Source: Erpobdella octoculata (lineage: Eukaryota > Annelida > Clitellata > Hirudinida > Erpobdellidae). From it: DNA of 64,000 nucleotides. The notes under the pieces were generated by a model. That model ran no database searches. It worked only from the letters and a program-made list of their open reading frames with translations, and was not told the origin of the DNA. Of this stretch, positions 54,464-64,000 are shown one piece after another. A program made the position numbers and the translations under genes. Position 1 is the first letter of the stretch, and each line of letters begins with the position of its first letter. The stretch covers positions 21,796,573 to 21,860,572 of the forward strand of contig OZ022241.1 of the NCBI GenBank assembly GCA_963978895.1. The letters run 5' to 3'.

Positions 54464-55129
54464 CATCTAGCGACTGTATTAAAAACGTTTGACAACCGGC
54501 CACAAAGCTCTGGCGAGCGATATTACGCAACTCAGTCTAATTTTGCTATAGTGTTTACTGATCTAAACATGTAATTTGCTTGGAGGAAATAATTATCAGT
54601 TAAATTATTTTTTTAATAAATGAATTCGAGACAGTGGTGAAGTGGATGAGAAGGAAACTTTGCCTGAAAAAGTTCATCGATGTTTGTTTATAGTTTACAT
54701 AGATGTCAAGAATGATTAACCGGGCGCAAAAAACAAATTATTGGTTAAATAACAACTGGACTAACACGAATGTTGACTTTTTAATTCAGAAAACATGTAT
54801 TTATTTATTTATTGTTTGAAAAGTGTGTTAAAATGATTGTCGTAGTTTTCCGATACGCGATGAGAATTTAGGCGAAAAAGGCACAAACAAAGAATCGTGC
54901 AAATAACTCTACTAAAATAATTGTTTCAATATATTTAAAGAAAATGTAAAGATTAAAATATATATGCGAATGGAAAAAAATGTTTTATTCACTTCAAAAA
55001 ATGAAATAAACAAATGAACCGAAAAGCTAATATTCATGAAACCACATATAAACAAATTAAAAAATCACTAAAACTTTAGATAGTTTTTTTTAATAAAACA
55101 GAGAGATATTTGCAACAATTATTTTGAAA
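54461..55129. other. intron 8 sequence, no gene
   Basis: AT-rich; nothing recognised. Confidence 0.4.
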
Positions 55130-55246
55130 ACAACATCAATTTAAAAAAACCTCGGCGGCGCGCTGCGAAAATCCCGGCGGCGCGCCGATCAAGAAATTTC
55201 GGCGGCGCGAAGAAAATGTTGGCGGCGCTGCACGGCACACCTCTAG
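55130..55246. mobile_element. hAT-like end with CGGCGGCGCG units
   Basis: Four CGGCGGCGCG-type units end with CACGGCACACCTCTA, whose complement TAGAGGTGTGCCG resembles the left end of the hAT at 32196. The other end was not found. Confidence 0.45.
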
Positions 55247-55727
55247 TATCAAGTACTACATTTCTGCTACTCAGTACTGAGTGGAATAACGAGTACCAAG
55301 TACTACTGCTCTGCTGAATGCATCGACCAAATTGTTTCTGCTGAAATATGTGATGACACTGAAAATCCATGGTTTCATGAAATAGTGTTGAAATACATGA
55401 TGTACGGACCTTGCTGCCTTGCATGGAAAATAATAAATGTAAAAAGCATATTGTAATATGCATTATTGAAATATACTTTCGAGCTTATAGAACTTGTGCT
55501 TGCATTGGTGCCAGTAAATTTTTGGCATATGAACTGTCTTAAAAATTTAAATATGTAAGATTTCATGTAAGAATAATAGACAGTGTTTAATAAAATTAAA
55601 GCCATTGAAAAAAGCTGGCAAAGATAAAAAAAGTTATTGTAAAAGTATCCTAATATCTTAAGAGTAATTTAAAGGTTTTGTAACATATTTATGTGAGTGA
55701 AAAATATTATTTTAAACTTTATTTCAG

Positions 55728-55857
55728 AATTTGGGGATCTAGATCAAATGTGTACACAAGTTATGAATCATTTCTTTGTTCTGTTCTCTCAAACCAATTA
55801 AAGCCTTTGCATAGCCACTGTGGGGCCATATCTGGATTACTTTTTCTTGGAGTTCAT
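55728..55857 (+). CDS. TAF6L: TAF6L-like gene, exon 9 (HEAT region)
   Basis: A 130-bp exon after CTTTATTTCAG, ending CAT|GTTAGT. With exon 8 in phase 2 it reads KIWGSRSNVYTSYESFLCSV and LKPLHSHCGAISGLLFLG. TAF6L has VRPLCCHYGAVVGLHALG here and TAF6 has TRYGSIAGLAELG. It leaves in phase 0. No later exon is recognised, so the C-terminal part lies beyond the window or is hidden. Confidence 0.8.
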
Positions 55858-56089
55858 GTTAGTAGAATGGTTTTTTTAATATATTTTAATATTTTGAAGT
55901 CAAGAATTAATACCTTTTTAAATGTAGTTATTATGCAAACAATGAATTAAATGTTGTTGTTAGGGCCTACCTGGCAAATGTGGTCTGAAAGCAACTTAAA
56001 ATTATTGTTTTTGGGAGTGAATAATTGTTCAGGATTATTAATTATTCATACATATTAATGAATTCCATTCTTGAGTAAAATCAGTACTG

Positions 56090-56235
56090 GATATTTGTCA
56101 ACAAGTCTTTGATTTCATGATATCTGATCTAAATAATGTTGCTGCTTATCTGGATTGTGTCATTGTCACAGGAGGATTATTAAAAGAGCACAACATCAAT
56201 TGGGAGATTATTTTTGACAATCATTTGTTATAATT
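56090..56235 (+). pseudogene. gypsy RT fragment
   Basis: VFDFMISDLNNVAAYLDCVI and VTGGLLKEHN match the gypsy RT catalytic block with YLDD changed to YLDC. Only about 45 codons remain. Confidence 0.7.
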
Positions 56236-56435
56236 CTTGGCACACACCGAACAACCCCACGCCAGCAATTAATGAAAGAATGTGAAAGTTACTCATAAAT
56301 CAGTGCATAAAAGCTATACACACATCCAGATCAATTGAAACTCGTTTCTTCTTTCCAAAAATGTCATCCATCAGGACTTTGAAAAAGGCTACATCACCCA
56401 CCTCTTCTGGAAATTTTTTTCATTAATTCACCACT

Positions 56436-56672
56436 TTATTGAATAAGAAATACTTCATAAGCCTTGGTGACATCATCCAAGAAGCTATGTAGCTGAAGTG
56501 CCTTGGATCCAACGGGCAGGAAGCCATACTGCTTATGAGTAAAGAAGCCGTATTTCTGCAAGTGTTCTACTACATGATCTCTTATAATGGACTCCAAAGT
56601 CTTACAGCAGACTGATGTCAGACTCATTTGTATATAGTTTGAAACTATAGCTCTACTTTCTTTCTTATGCAA
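56436..56672 (-). pseudogene. LINE reverse transcriptase fragment
   Basis: SLTSVCCKTLESIIRDHVVE and YGFFTHKQYGFLPVGSKAL are the RT fingers/palm start of a CR1/Jockey-like LINE. It is a short relic on the minus strand. Confidence 0.7.
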
Positions 56673-56699
56673 CTATTTTGTTCAATGCCGCTGTTCTTT

Positions 56700-56859
56700 T
56701 GGCTGCTGGATGTTCAGCTTCTTTTACTTTTCTGTGAAAGAACCATCGCCATTAACCCCTTCTTGTCCTCTGGGAGGTACAAAGACGTCTTTTGCCGGAT
56801 GGTTTGGAATGATCTTGGTTTTAGTGGCAAGGTTTGTAATTAACATCTTTCGTCGTATA
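56700..56859 (-). pseudogene. I/Jockey-type LINE ORF2, part downstream of the U6-LINE insertion
   Basis: The minus strand reads RRKMLITNLATKTKIIPNHP then AKDVFVPPRG. It continues the ORF2 that ends at GDPPLD at 60192, across the inserted element, giving PPLDIRRK. It becomes broken near 56740 by a one-base shift. Confidence 0.7.
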
Positions 56860-56872
56860 TCGCTTCGGCAGT

Positions 56873-56912
<40 letters not shown>

Positions 56913-56962
56913 GGCCCCTGCGCAAGGATGACACGCAAATTCGTGAAGCGTTCCATATTTTT
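56860..56962 (+). ncRNA. U6 snRNA retrocopy, 5' part of a chimeric insertion
   Basis: Nearly full-length U6: the CGCTTCGGCAG 5' stem region, ACATATACTAAAATTGG, the ACAGAGA box, the AGC triad, CGCAAGGATGACACGCAAAT and the GTGAAGCGTTCCATATTT end. The first four bases are missing and one C is a T near 56871. U6 pairs with U4 and U2 and with the 5' splice site in the spliceosome. Here upstream DNA is the interrupted LINE ORF2, with no snRNA promoter, and a 12-T run leads straight into a LINE. It is therefore a retrocopy. Confidence 0.9.
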
Positions 56963-56969
56963 TTTTTTT

Positions 56970-59900
56970 GCTTAGTGGTTCGGGCCGATAGAATAGTTGC
57001 TTAGTGGTTCGGGCCGATAGAATAGAACCACCGTGTATCCTCCTATGCGTGTCGTAAAAGGCGACTAAAGGGAGGTTCGCAGGAAGGGCATCCGGGTAAA
57101 ACTTTGCTCCAAATTCCATATGGGTTACAAAACAAAGAATTCCATGCCGGCTCGGACGTCGCCCGGTCAAACAAGGTCCGCGCTTCCTTTTCTGGGCCTA
57201 GACGGAAGTGAAAAGTTTGCTATGGGCCTGAAGAAGAATTTAGAGGGTTCAAGTGTTTGTTTGAGAATTGGCTCTGTGAATGTTGGAACGATGAGGGGAA
57301 GAGATGGTGAGGTTGCTGATATGGCAGCAAGACGATGTTTAGATTTTTGTTGTCTTCAGGAGACTGGCTGGAAAGGTGAAGGTGCCAGAAAACTTGGTGA
57401 GTATAAGTTTTTCTGGATGGGTTCTGAGAAAGGAATTCATGGTGTAGGAATGCTGGTAGCAGATAGATGGGTTGAGAAAGTGTTGGAGGTCAAGCGTGTG
57501 AGTGAGAGATTGTTATTGCTTCGTGTAATTGTGGGTAAGTCGGTGCTGAACTTGTTGTCTATATATGCTCCGCAAGTAGGTCGGTCGATGGGGGAGAAAG
57601 AGGAATTTCTTGCTATGATGGTTAAGGCTGTGTCTGATATAAATGTTGATGAGAATTTGTTGATCTGTGGTGATTTTAACGGACATGTGGGAACTGGTAT
57701 TGATGGATTTGAAGGTGTTGATGGTGGTTGTGGGTTTGGTAAGCGAAATCTGGAAGGTGAGATGATATTAGAATTTGCTGATTCATTGTACCTTGCTGTC
57801 GCCAACACTTGGTTTAAAAAGGAGGATAATAAGTTGATAACATATGAGTCTGGTGGGTGTCGGACTGTTGTTGATTACATTTTAGTCAGAAAGTCTGAGA
57901 GAAAATTTATTAGGGACGTTAAGATTATCCGAAGTGAAGCATGTATCCCACAGCACAAATTGCTTATTTGTGTTATGGAGCTGAAAGAGAAGGTGAAAAA
58001 ATGTAATGTGAAATTTGTAGAAAGATGTAAGGTTTGGAAGCTGAAAGAGACAGAGACGGAATGCATCTTCAAAGAAAGAGTGCAAGCTAAAGCTGCTGTG
58101 GTGATGAATGGTCTTGGTGATGTCGAGAAAATCTGGAATGATTTGAAGCAGTGTTTGCTTCAGGAAGCAGTAGCTGTGTGTGGGGTTACAAAAGGTATTA
58201 GTAGGCATAAGGAAACATGGTGGTGGAATGAAGAGGTTGCTGCCCTTGTAAAAGAGAAACGTCGGCTATTTAACTTGTTGAAGTGCCAGCAACATGGGAA
58301 AAATCTAGCAACCAAGGAGAGCTACAACCAGGCTAAACGCATGGCTAAGAAAGCTATCTTTAATGCTAAGAACGCTGTACGAAAGACTTTTTGCGAAGAT
58401 TTGGATAGGGAGGACAGGAAAGGAAATGTGTTTAGGGTAGCCAAGCAGCTAATGCGTAAAAACCGGGATGTAGTGGGGGCCAACTGCGTGAAAGACCATG
58501 AAGGTAAGGTTGTGGCTGAGGATAGTAGGTTGTTGGAGGTATGGAGAGCGCATTATGATAGAATTTCTAATGAGGAGTTCACTTGGGATGCAAATGGACT
58601 AACTCATGTAAGTCCTGTTTGTGGACCTAGTGAAAAGTTAACTACTCTGGAAGTTAGTAATGCAATCCATAAGATGAAACGTAACAAGGCAGCAGGACCT
58701 TCAGGAGTGGTGGCAGACATGTTGAAAGCTGCTGGAGCTGTTGGTATAGTGTGGATGACTGAAGTGTGCAATGCAGTAGTGAAGGATGGTAAAACCCCTG
58801 TAGACTGGAATAAGAGCTGGATGGTGAATGTCTACAAGGGAAAAGGTGATGCATTAGCGTGTGGCTCATACAGGGGCATTAAACTATTAGAACATGCAAT
58901 GAAAGTTTTAGAGAGGGTGATTGAAAAAAGAGTAAGGAAGATTGTGAAAATTGATGGTATGCAGTTTGGTTTCATGATGGGGAAAGGTACTACCGATGCT
59001 ATTTTCATAGTTCGTCAGCTGCAGGAAAAGTATCTTGCCAAGAACAAAGATCTGTGGATGGCCTTTGTTGATCTTGAAAAGGCATTTGATAGAGTACCTC
59101 GTGAGATAGTGTGGTGGGCTCTGAGATGTCTAGGTGTGGATGAATGGTTAGTTTCCGTGATAAGAACTATGTATGATGATGCAGCGACAGTGGTGAGAGT
59201 GAATGGGAAGGAGAGTGTTGCTTTCAGCGTTAAGGTTGGAGTGCATCAGGGTTCAGTTCTCAGCCCATTGTTGTTTATCATTGTTTTAGAGGCCTTATCA
59301 CGGGAGCTCAGGGTAGGCTTGCCAATGGAACTGCTCTATGCTGATGATCTTGTTTTATTAGCTGAGACAGAAGATTCTCTCCTGGAAAAGTTAAGGATCT
59401 GGAAAATTGGCATGGAAGCAAAAGGCCTTAGAGTGAATGCGAGTAAGACAAAAATCATGAAGTGTCGGGCCGGAATGGGACATGTGAAGAAGTCGGGTAA
59501 ATGGCCATGCAGTGTATGCAGAAAAGGTTGAGGTTGAGCCAGGTGTAAAGGTGGAGTGTGTGACCAAGTTCTGTTACCTAGGTGACACATTAGGTTCAGG
59601 AGGAGGTGTAGATGAGGCGGTGAGAGCTAGAGTGCGTTCTGCCTGGGCTAAATTCAAAGAGTTATCTCCTATCTTGACCACCCGTGGTGCATCCTTTCAT
59701 GTGAAAGGAAAGGTGTATAGGGCATGTGTTCAAAGTGTCCTTGTTTATGGCACTGAAACATGGTCTATGAAGGTGGAGAATCTAAGAAGTTTAGAAAGGG
59801 CAGAGCGTATGATGGTTAGATGGATGTGTGGTGTTTCGTTGAATGATCGTGCACGTAGTGTGGATTTGTATAGCCTTCTGAATGTTCCTTGTGTGGCTGA

Positions 59901-60192
59901 TGTGGTGAGACGTGGAAGACTAAGGTGGTTTGGACATTTGGAGCGCAAAAGTGCAGATGATTGGGTTTCGGCAATTAGAGATGTGGATGTTGTAGGAGTG
60001 AAAAGTAAAGGTAGAAGTAGGAAGACTTGGTGGGAATGTGTGAAGAAAGACATGGATGAGCTCGGCCTGAAGCGGCAGTCTGCCCTGGATCGTGACTTGT
60101 GGAGGGGCCTGATATGGAAAAACGTCCAACCCTAGCATAGCGTGGAATAGGGACGTTTCAAAAATAAATGATGATGATGATGATGATGATGA
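56970..60192 (+). mobile_element. near full-length RTE-like LINE joined to U6
   Basis: It starts GCTTAGTGGTTCGGGCC after the U6 T-run. The first 29 bp are duplicated in tandem (56968-56996 and 56997-57025). It carries a long ORF with endonuclease and RT and ends in a (GAT)n tail at 60165-60192. The flanks share ATCG, a possible 4-bp target duplication that is ambiguous because it overlaps the U6 start and the tail. Confidence 0.88.
57120..60134 (+). pseudogene. RTE-like endonuclease-reverse transcriptase, one deletion frameshift
   Basis: The ATG at 57120 opens 803 codons. An APE-type endonuclease has QETGW, GDFNGHVG, VDYILV and IPQHKLL in the position of SDH. The RT has AAGPSGVVADMLKAAG, FVDLEKAFDRVP, GVHQGSVLSPLLF and LLYADDLVLLAE. 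After CSVCRKG at 59529 a deletion of about 146 bp, judged against copy 2, removes the zinc finger and shifts the frame. The C-terminal domain resumes from about 59524 with VEPGVKVECVTK and ends at 60134. Confidence 0.85.
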
Positions 60193-62760
60193 TCGAGTGG
60201 AGGATCTCCGCATTCAATTTGTAGAGCAGCCAAACTGGTTCCAACCATTGCCCCGCAAGCTGTTTTTAAGGCACTATATTGGATTTTCTCGAGTCTTTGT
60301 TTTTGAGATTCTGATGCACTGTCAAATGCTTCGCAGCCAAACTCTATCACTGACCGTATGGCGCATTGGTAGAAAACCATCAGTGTTTCTTTGCCGCATC
60401 CCCAGCTTTGTCCTGTCAGGCATCGCATGATATTTAATCTTTTTTTGCAACGATCAACGATCTTATCAATGTGTTTTTTCCAGGTTAATTTTGAGTCAAA
60501 TATTATACCGAGAAATGTAGCTTCGCTCTTCCAACTGATTTTTTTGTCATCCATACAAATAGGTAGGGAATTTTTTCGGAATTCATTGTATTTTGTAAAA
60601 CAGACTGCTACCGATTTCTCGGTTGACAGTTTGAATCCCCAATTGAGAAAGAATGTTTGGATTTCGTTTAATCGAGTCTGTAAGCAGTTTCGCATAGTAT
60701 GTGGGTCTTTTCCTGAAATCCATATTGCTACATCGTCCGCAAATATAGATGTCCGAATTCCATGGATTTCTTGACAAGGGATGTCGCTCATAACAATGAA
60801 CAAAAGGGGGCTCAGGACAGAACCCTGTGGGGTACCATTTTCCAACAATACCGGGTCGGACAACGTGGATCCCACACGAACCATGGCTTCTCGATTGTTC
60901 AAGAAGCTATGGATCCATTTTAAAATCCTTCCTCTGACACCAAGCTTTTCAAGCTTTAACAAAAGCCCCTCTCGCCACATTAGATCGAAGGCTTTTTCTA
61001 AGTCCAGAAAGACTGCCAGTGTCCCACCCTTATTCCACATCGAGCGTTTAATATCGTTTTGTAGTCTAAGGATGTGATCTGTGCATCCTCTTCCTTTTCT
61101 AAAGCCTGATTGTTCACGGTTTAAGAGATTATTTTGCTCCAGGTAGAACCTTAACCGATTTGCACTAATTCTTTCAGTAACGTTGCACAATGAAGATGTT
61201 AAGGAAATGGGTCGATATGAGTTGGTGTCTGCAGAATTTTTTCTCGGTTTTAGTAGCGGAACAATTATGGATTGCTTCCATAGTTTTGCTACCTCTCCTT
61301 TTGACCAAGAAAAGTTTATAAGATCCAAGAGCTTATTGAGACCTATCTCGTCAATTTGTCTTAGCATCTCATAGCAGAGATTGTCTGGACCTGGAGATTT
61401 GCCGTTTGCACTCTGCATCAGAGCTTCCGTAAATTCTTTTAAGGAAATTTCTGTGTTTAACTCATGTGGGTCGTTTTTGCAAGAAATGCCAGATCTGATG
61501 GTAAAGGTAATTTCTCTTTTCAGAGGCTCTTTCCTTTGAATAAATCTTAGGTCAAGATTTTTGTCTGATGAGTTTTTTGCGATGGCAGTTGGTAACGCTT
61601 TCGCTTTGTCTTTGTCAGAATAAACAGTCTTATCTTCACTCAGTTTTAGCGCTGGAACGTTAAAACCTGCATGTGTGTGGACCATATTTTTCACCGCTTT
61701 CCACATGGTAGTCTGACTAGAGTGTGAGTTAAGAGAGCTACAGAATGTTCGCCAAAAGAGAATTTTGCTGTCCTCACTATCTTCTGTGCGATTTGTTTGA
61801 GTTCTCGATACCGTTCAAAGCCAGTCGTAGTATACTCTTTCGGAAGTGATTATAAGACTTTGTTTCTTGCTTTGATTGCGCTTTCACATTCATCATTCCA
61901 CCATGGTACTGGCCTAAGTCCTGATCGTCTTCCATTTTTGGTTGTTATTGATGCTATGGCTGCTTTGTTCAGACCTTGTGTTAACATGCTTGTTGCTTCG
62001 TCAACATTTGTGAAAGTTTGGAGTTCATTTAACACTCCTGTTGAAAGCCGTTGGTATTTGTACCAATCGGCTTTCTCCAGGTTCCATACCTTTCTGTTGT
62101 TTACCTCGTAATTGACCTTTTTATTTAGTGTGATCAAAACCGGGTAGTGGTCACTGCCCAGATTTTCATCTAACACCCTACACAAGGCTTTTTGAGATAA
62201 AGAAGGAGAGCACATTGCTAAATCTATAGGAGTTATCCTTCCGCTGGGTGTCAGGTGGGTACCTGATCCGGAAAAAAGGGCAACAAGTCCATACTGATCT
62301 AACAATTTCTCAATTAATTTTCCTCTATTATCTGAAGTTTCAGCACCGAAAACAACAGAGTATGCATTGAAGTCACCTAATACAATTGAGTTGGTATAAA
62401 TGAATGACTTTTCCAGTGTAGATAGCAGTATTTGATGATTGGCCTTTGGTGGAACATATGCATTGATAATGGTGATGTTTGATCCCTTTTCAGAAGAAAT
62501 GGTCACAAGTAGTGACTCATTCGTTTTGTTCTATGGTTTACGAGGTGTATGATATGCCTTCTCGGAGGAGTGTTGCGACCCCTCCTCCTTGATGGCGACC
62601 TCTATCCAGCCTGACAATATTATAGCCTGAAATACTAAAGTTATTGCCCTCTTTCAGCCATGTTTCCTGCAGGCAATGATGTCGGGAATTTTTTCCATTT
62701 TTCCAATAAAAATATTTAGTTCGTTGACTCTCGCTCGAATACTTTGACAGTTCCACTGTA
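60193..62760 (-). pseudogene. I/Jockey-type LINE ORF2 (endonuclease and RT)
   Basis: The minus-strand ORF2 begins near 62760 (LQETWLKEGNNF, GGGVATLL). After a break near 62520 it continues with VLGDFNAYSVVFG and GSDHYPVLI (endonuclease), and after further shifts near 61850-61710 an RT of about 500 codons: NSYRPISLTSSLCN, AVFLDLEKAFDLMW, ENGTPQGSVLSPLLFIVM and SIFADDVAIW. It is cut at GDPPLD by the U6-LINE insertion. The expected RNase H was not found. Confidence 0.85.
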
Positions 62761-62830
62761 AAATGGTAAGGTTGTTGTCCATGTTTGGTTTTTTGAACTG
62801 GTTTATACCGTTTCCTAGAGGATTCAAATT

Positions 62831-63890
62831 TTAAGATTTGGAAACCTCCATATCTCCAGGGTACGCCTGAAAGCCATTGTATTTAAGGATGTTATTGAAC
62901 ATTTTTATAATGGCTTTCATTACAGCTTCCAAGGGCATTTGTGGTATGTCTTTTGTTATTTCCTGAATCTCCTCGACAAGCCTCTGTATCGCTAGCAAGC
63001 TCATTGGTTCATCACGTTTTTCTGTCTTTTTTTCGTCTTTTGATGCTTTCTTCTCTTCTTCCTTGCTTTTAGTAATAGCTTGTTTTTCCTTACCATGAGT
63101 TTGTGTGACATTCGTTTTCTTTTCAGAACCGCTCTTTCTTGGTGTGTCTTTGGACATTTGTTCTGGCTTTTTCTGTGCTGTATTTTTTTTGGTAAAAGGC
63201 TTTTTTGACACAACCTTTTTCAAGGCAGCGGCATAGGAAATACCTTCTTTCGCAACTGCTGAATTGACTTTCATGGAGAAAACATATTTTAGACAGGCCT
63301 TACTTCCTGTGCAATGTCCATTCTTTCGACAGCTTGCGCATACACGAGGGCATTTTTTTTCTCTTTTTCCTTCTCAGGACATGATTTGAAATAATGATCT
63401 TTGATGCAAAGCGGACATTTAATTGCATTTCTGCAATCCTTTGCTTTGTGACCAAAACTGTTGCAATTGAAACAACGAAGTGGTTCTTGTACATAGGGGC
63501 GTGTACGAAAAACTAAGTAGGCGAATCTAACTCTTTCCGGTGCTTCGCCTTTGGGGTATGTAAGGATTACAGCCGTTGTTGTGCTTACTACTCCTTTTAT
63601 CTTTTTTTGTAATTCGATACGCAGTTGTACTCCCGGTCGATGTCTTGATGTCTTCGGTTGTCAGTTCCAGGGGAACCCCTGTAATGATAACCTTTGAAAC
63701 AGGTTCGGGTCTTGTCTTGAATACCTTAACTGGGTAGTTTTCTACTTTGGACAAAGAGAAAACATTCTCTTTTTCTTTTGCCGAAAGGACAAGCACACCT
63801 CGGGCTTTTATTTCTACTTTTCGACCAATTAAAGTGTCAAAGAATTTTTGCACTTTTAAATGGGTCGACAAGTTTTTTGGCCTCAATAAT
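62831..63890 (-). pseudogene. I/Jockey-type LINE ORF1 (gag-like, zinc knuckles)
   Basis: The minus strand encodes an N-terminal RRM/C2HC-type part (VSKVIITGVPLELTTEDI), CCHC zinc knuckles (CFNCNSFGHKAKDC and CPRVCASCRKNGH) and a long Lys/Glu-rich tail ending GDMEVSKS. Frames shift near 63600, 63530 and 63330. The gag-like ORF1 with knuckles is typical of I and Jockey LINEs. The element continues past 64000. Confidence 0.75.
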
Positions 63891-64000
63891 TTGAATCTGA
63901 ATCATGGCTGCTTCAGACGTTTGTGGAACTTCTGTACGTGGAGATTGTTCAGCATTTCCATGAAAGCGTTTATTTGCTGGTTCACTTTGCTGCTCCGTGA

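Noticed and set aside
56860..56962. Functional U6 snRNA gene
   Set aside because: The first bases are missing, there is no snRNA promoter upstream, and the flanks show it entered with a LINE.

Overview
This is a window of animal nuclear DNA: AT-rich, intron-containing and very dense in transposons. There is no bacterial-style gene order. Most long open frames belong to mobile elements or are products of microsatellites. The species cannot be named from the sequence. A metazoan is indicated by a retrocopy of U6 snRNA, a non-muscle myosin II tail retrocopy, Penelope-like fragments with hammerhead ribozyme motifs, and LINE, Helitron, hAT, piggyBac and Ty3/gypsy elements. Two very short introns (69 and 34 bp) beside introns of many kilobases would suit a flatworm, but that is only a hint.

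The one host gene recognised is on the plus strand, in nine short exons from 17790 to 55857. Reading phases match at every junction. Together the exons encode a histone fold, the conserved middle region and much of the HEAT region of a TAF6-family protein, closest by eye to TAF6L of the SAGA complex. The gene continues past the last exon seen. Its large introns (2.7, 9.3, 12.1, 7.5 and 4.9 kb) are filled almost wholly with transposons.

Layout: 0.3-4.3 kb is a 41-bp tandem array split by a young Ty3/gypsy-type LTR element with LTRs that look identical. 7.2-16.4 kb holds a CR1/Jockey-like LINE (A) between two long (AAT)n arrays, interrupted by a second LINE (B). 16.8-17.4 kb is a foldback palindrome. 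17.8-55.9 kb is the TAF6L-like gene, whose introns hold Helitrons with PIF1-helicase remnants, piggyBac copies, hAT elements with perfect 8-bp target duplications, Penelope-like 5' fragments, tRNA-like SINE units, a myosin-tail pseudogene beside LTR-like sequence, RTE-like LINEs, gypsy remnants and many (TA)n tracts. 56.7-64 kb is an I/Jockey-type LINE on the minus strand, split inside ORF2 by a U6-snRNA/RTE-like LINE chimera.

Most elements are broken. The clearest candidates for recent activity are the LTR element at 1.3-4.1 kb, LINE A before its interruption, and the U6-LINE chimera. Family names come from recognising motifs by eye; no database search was possible.
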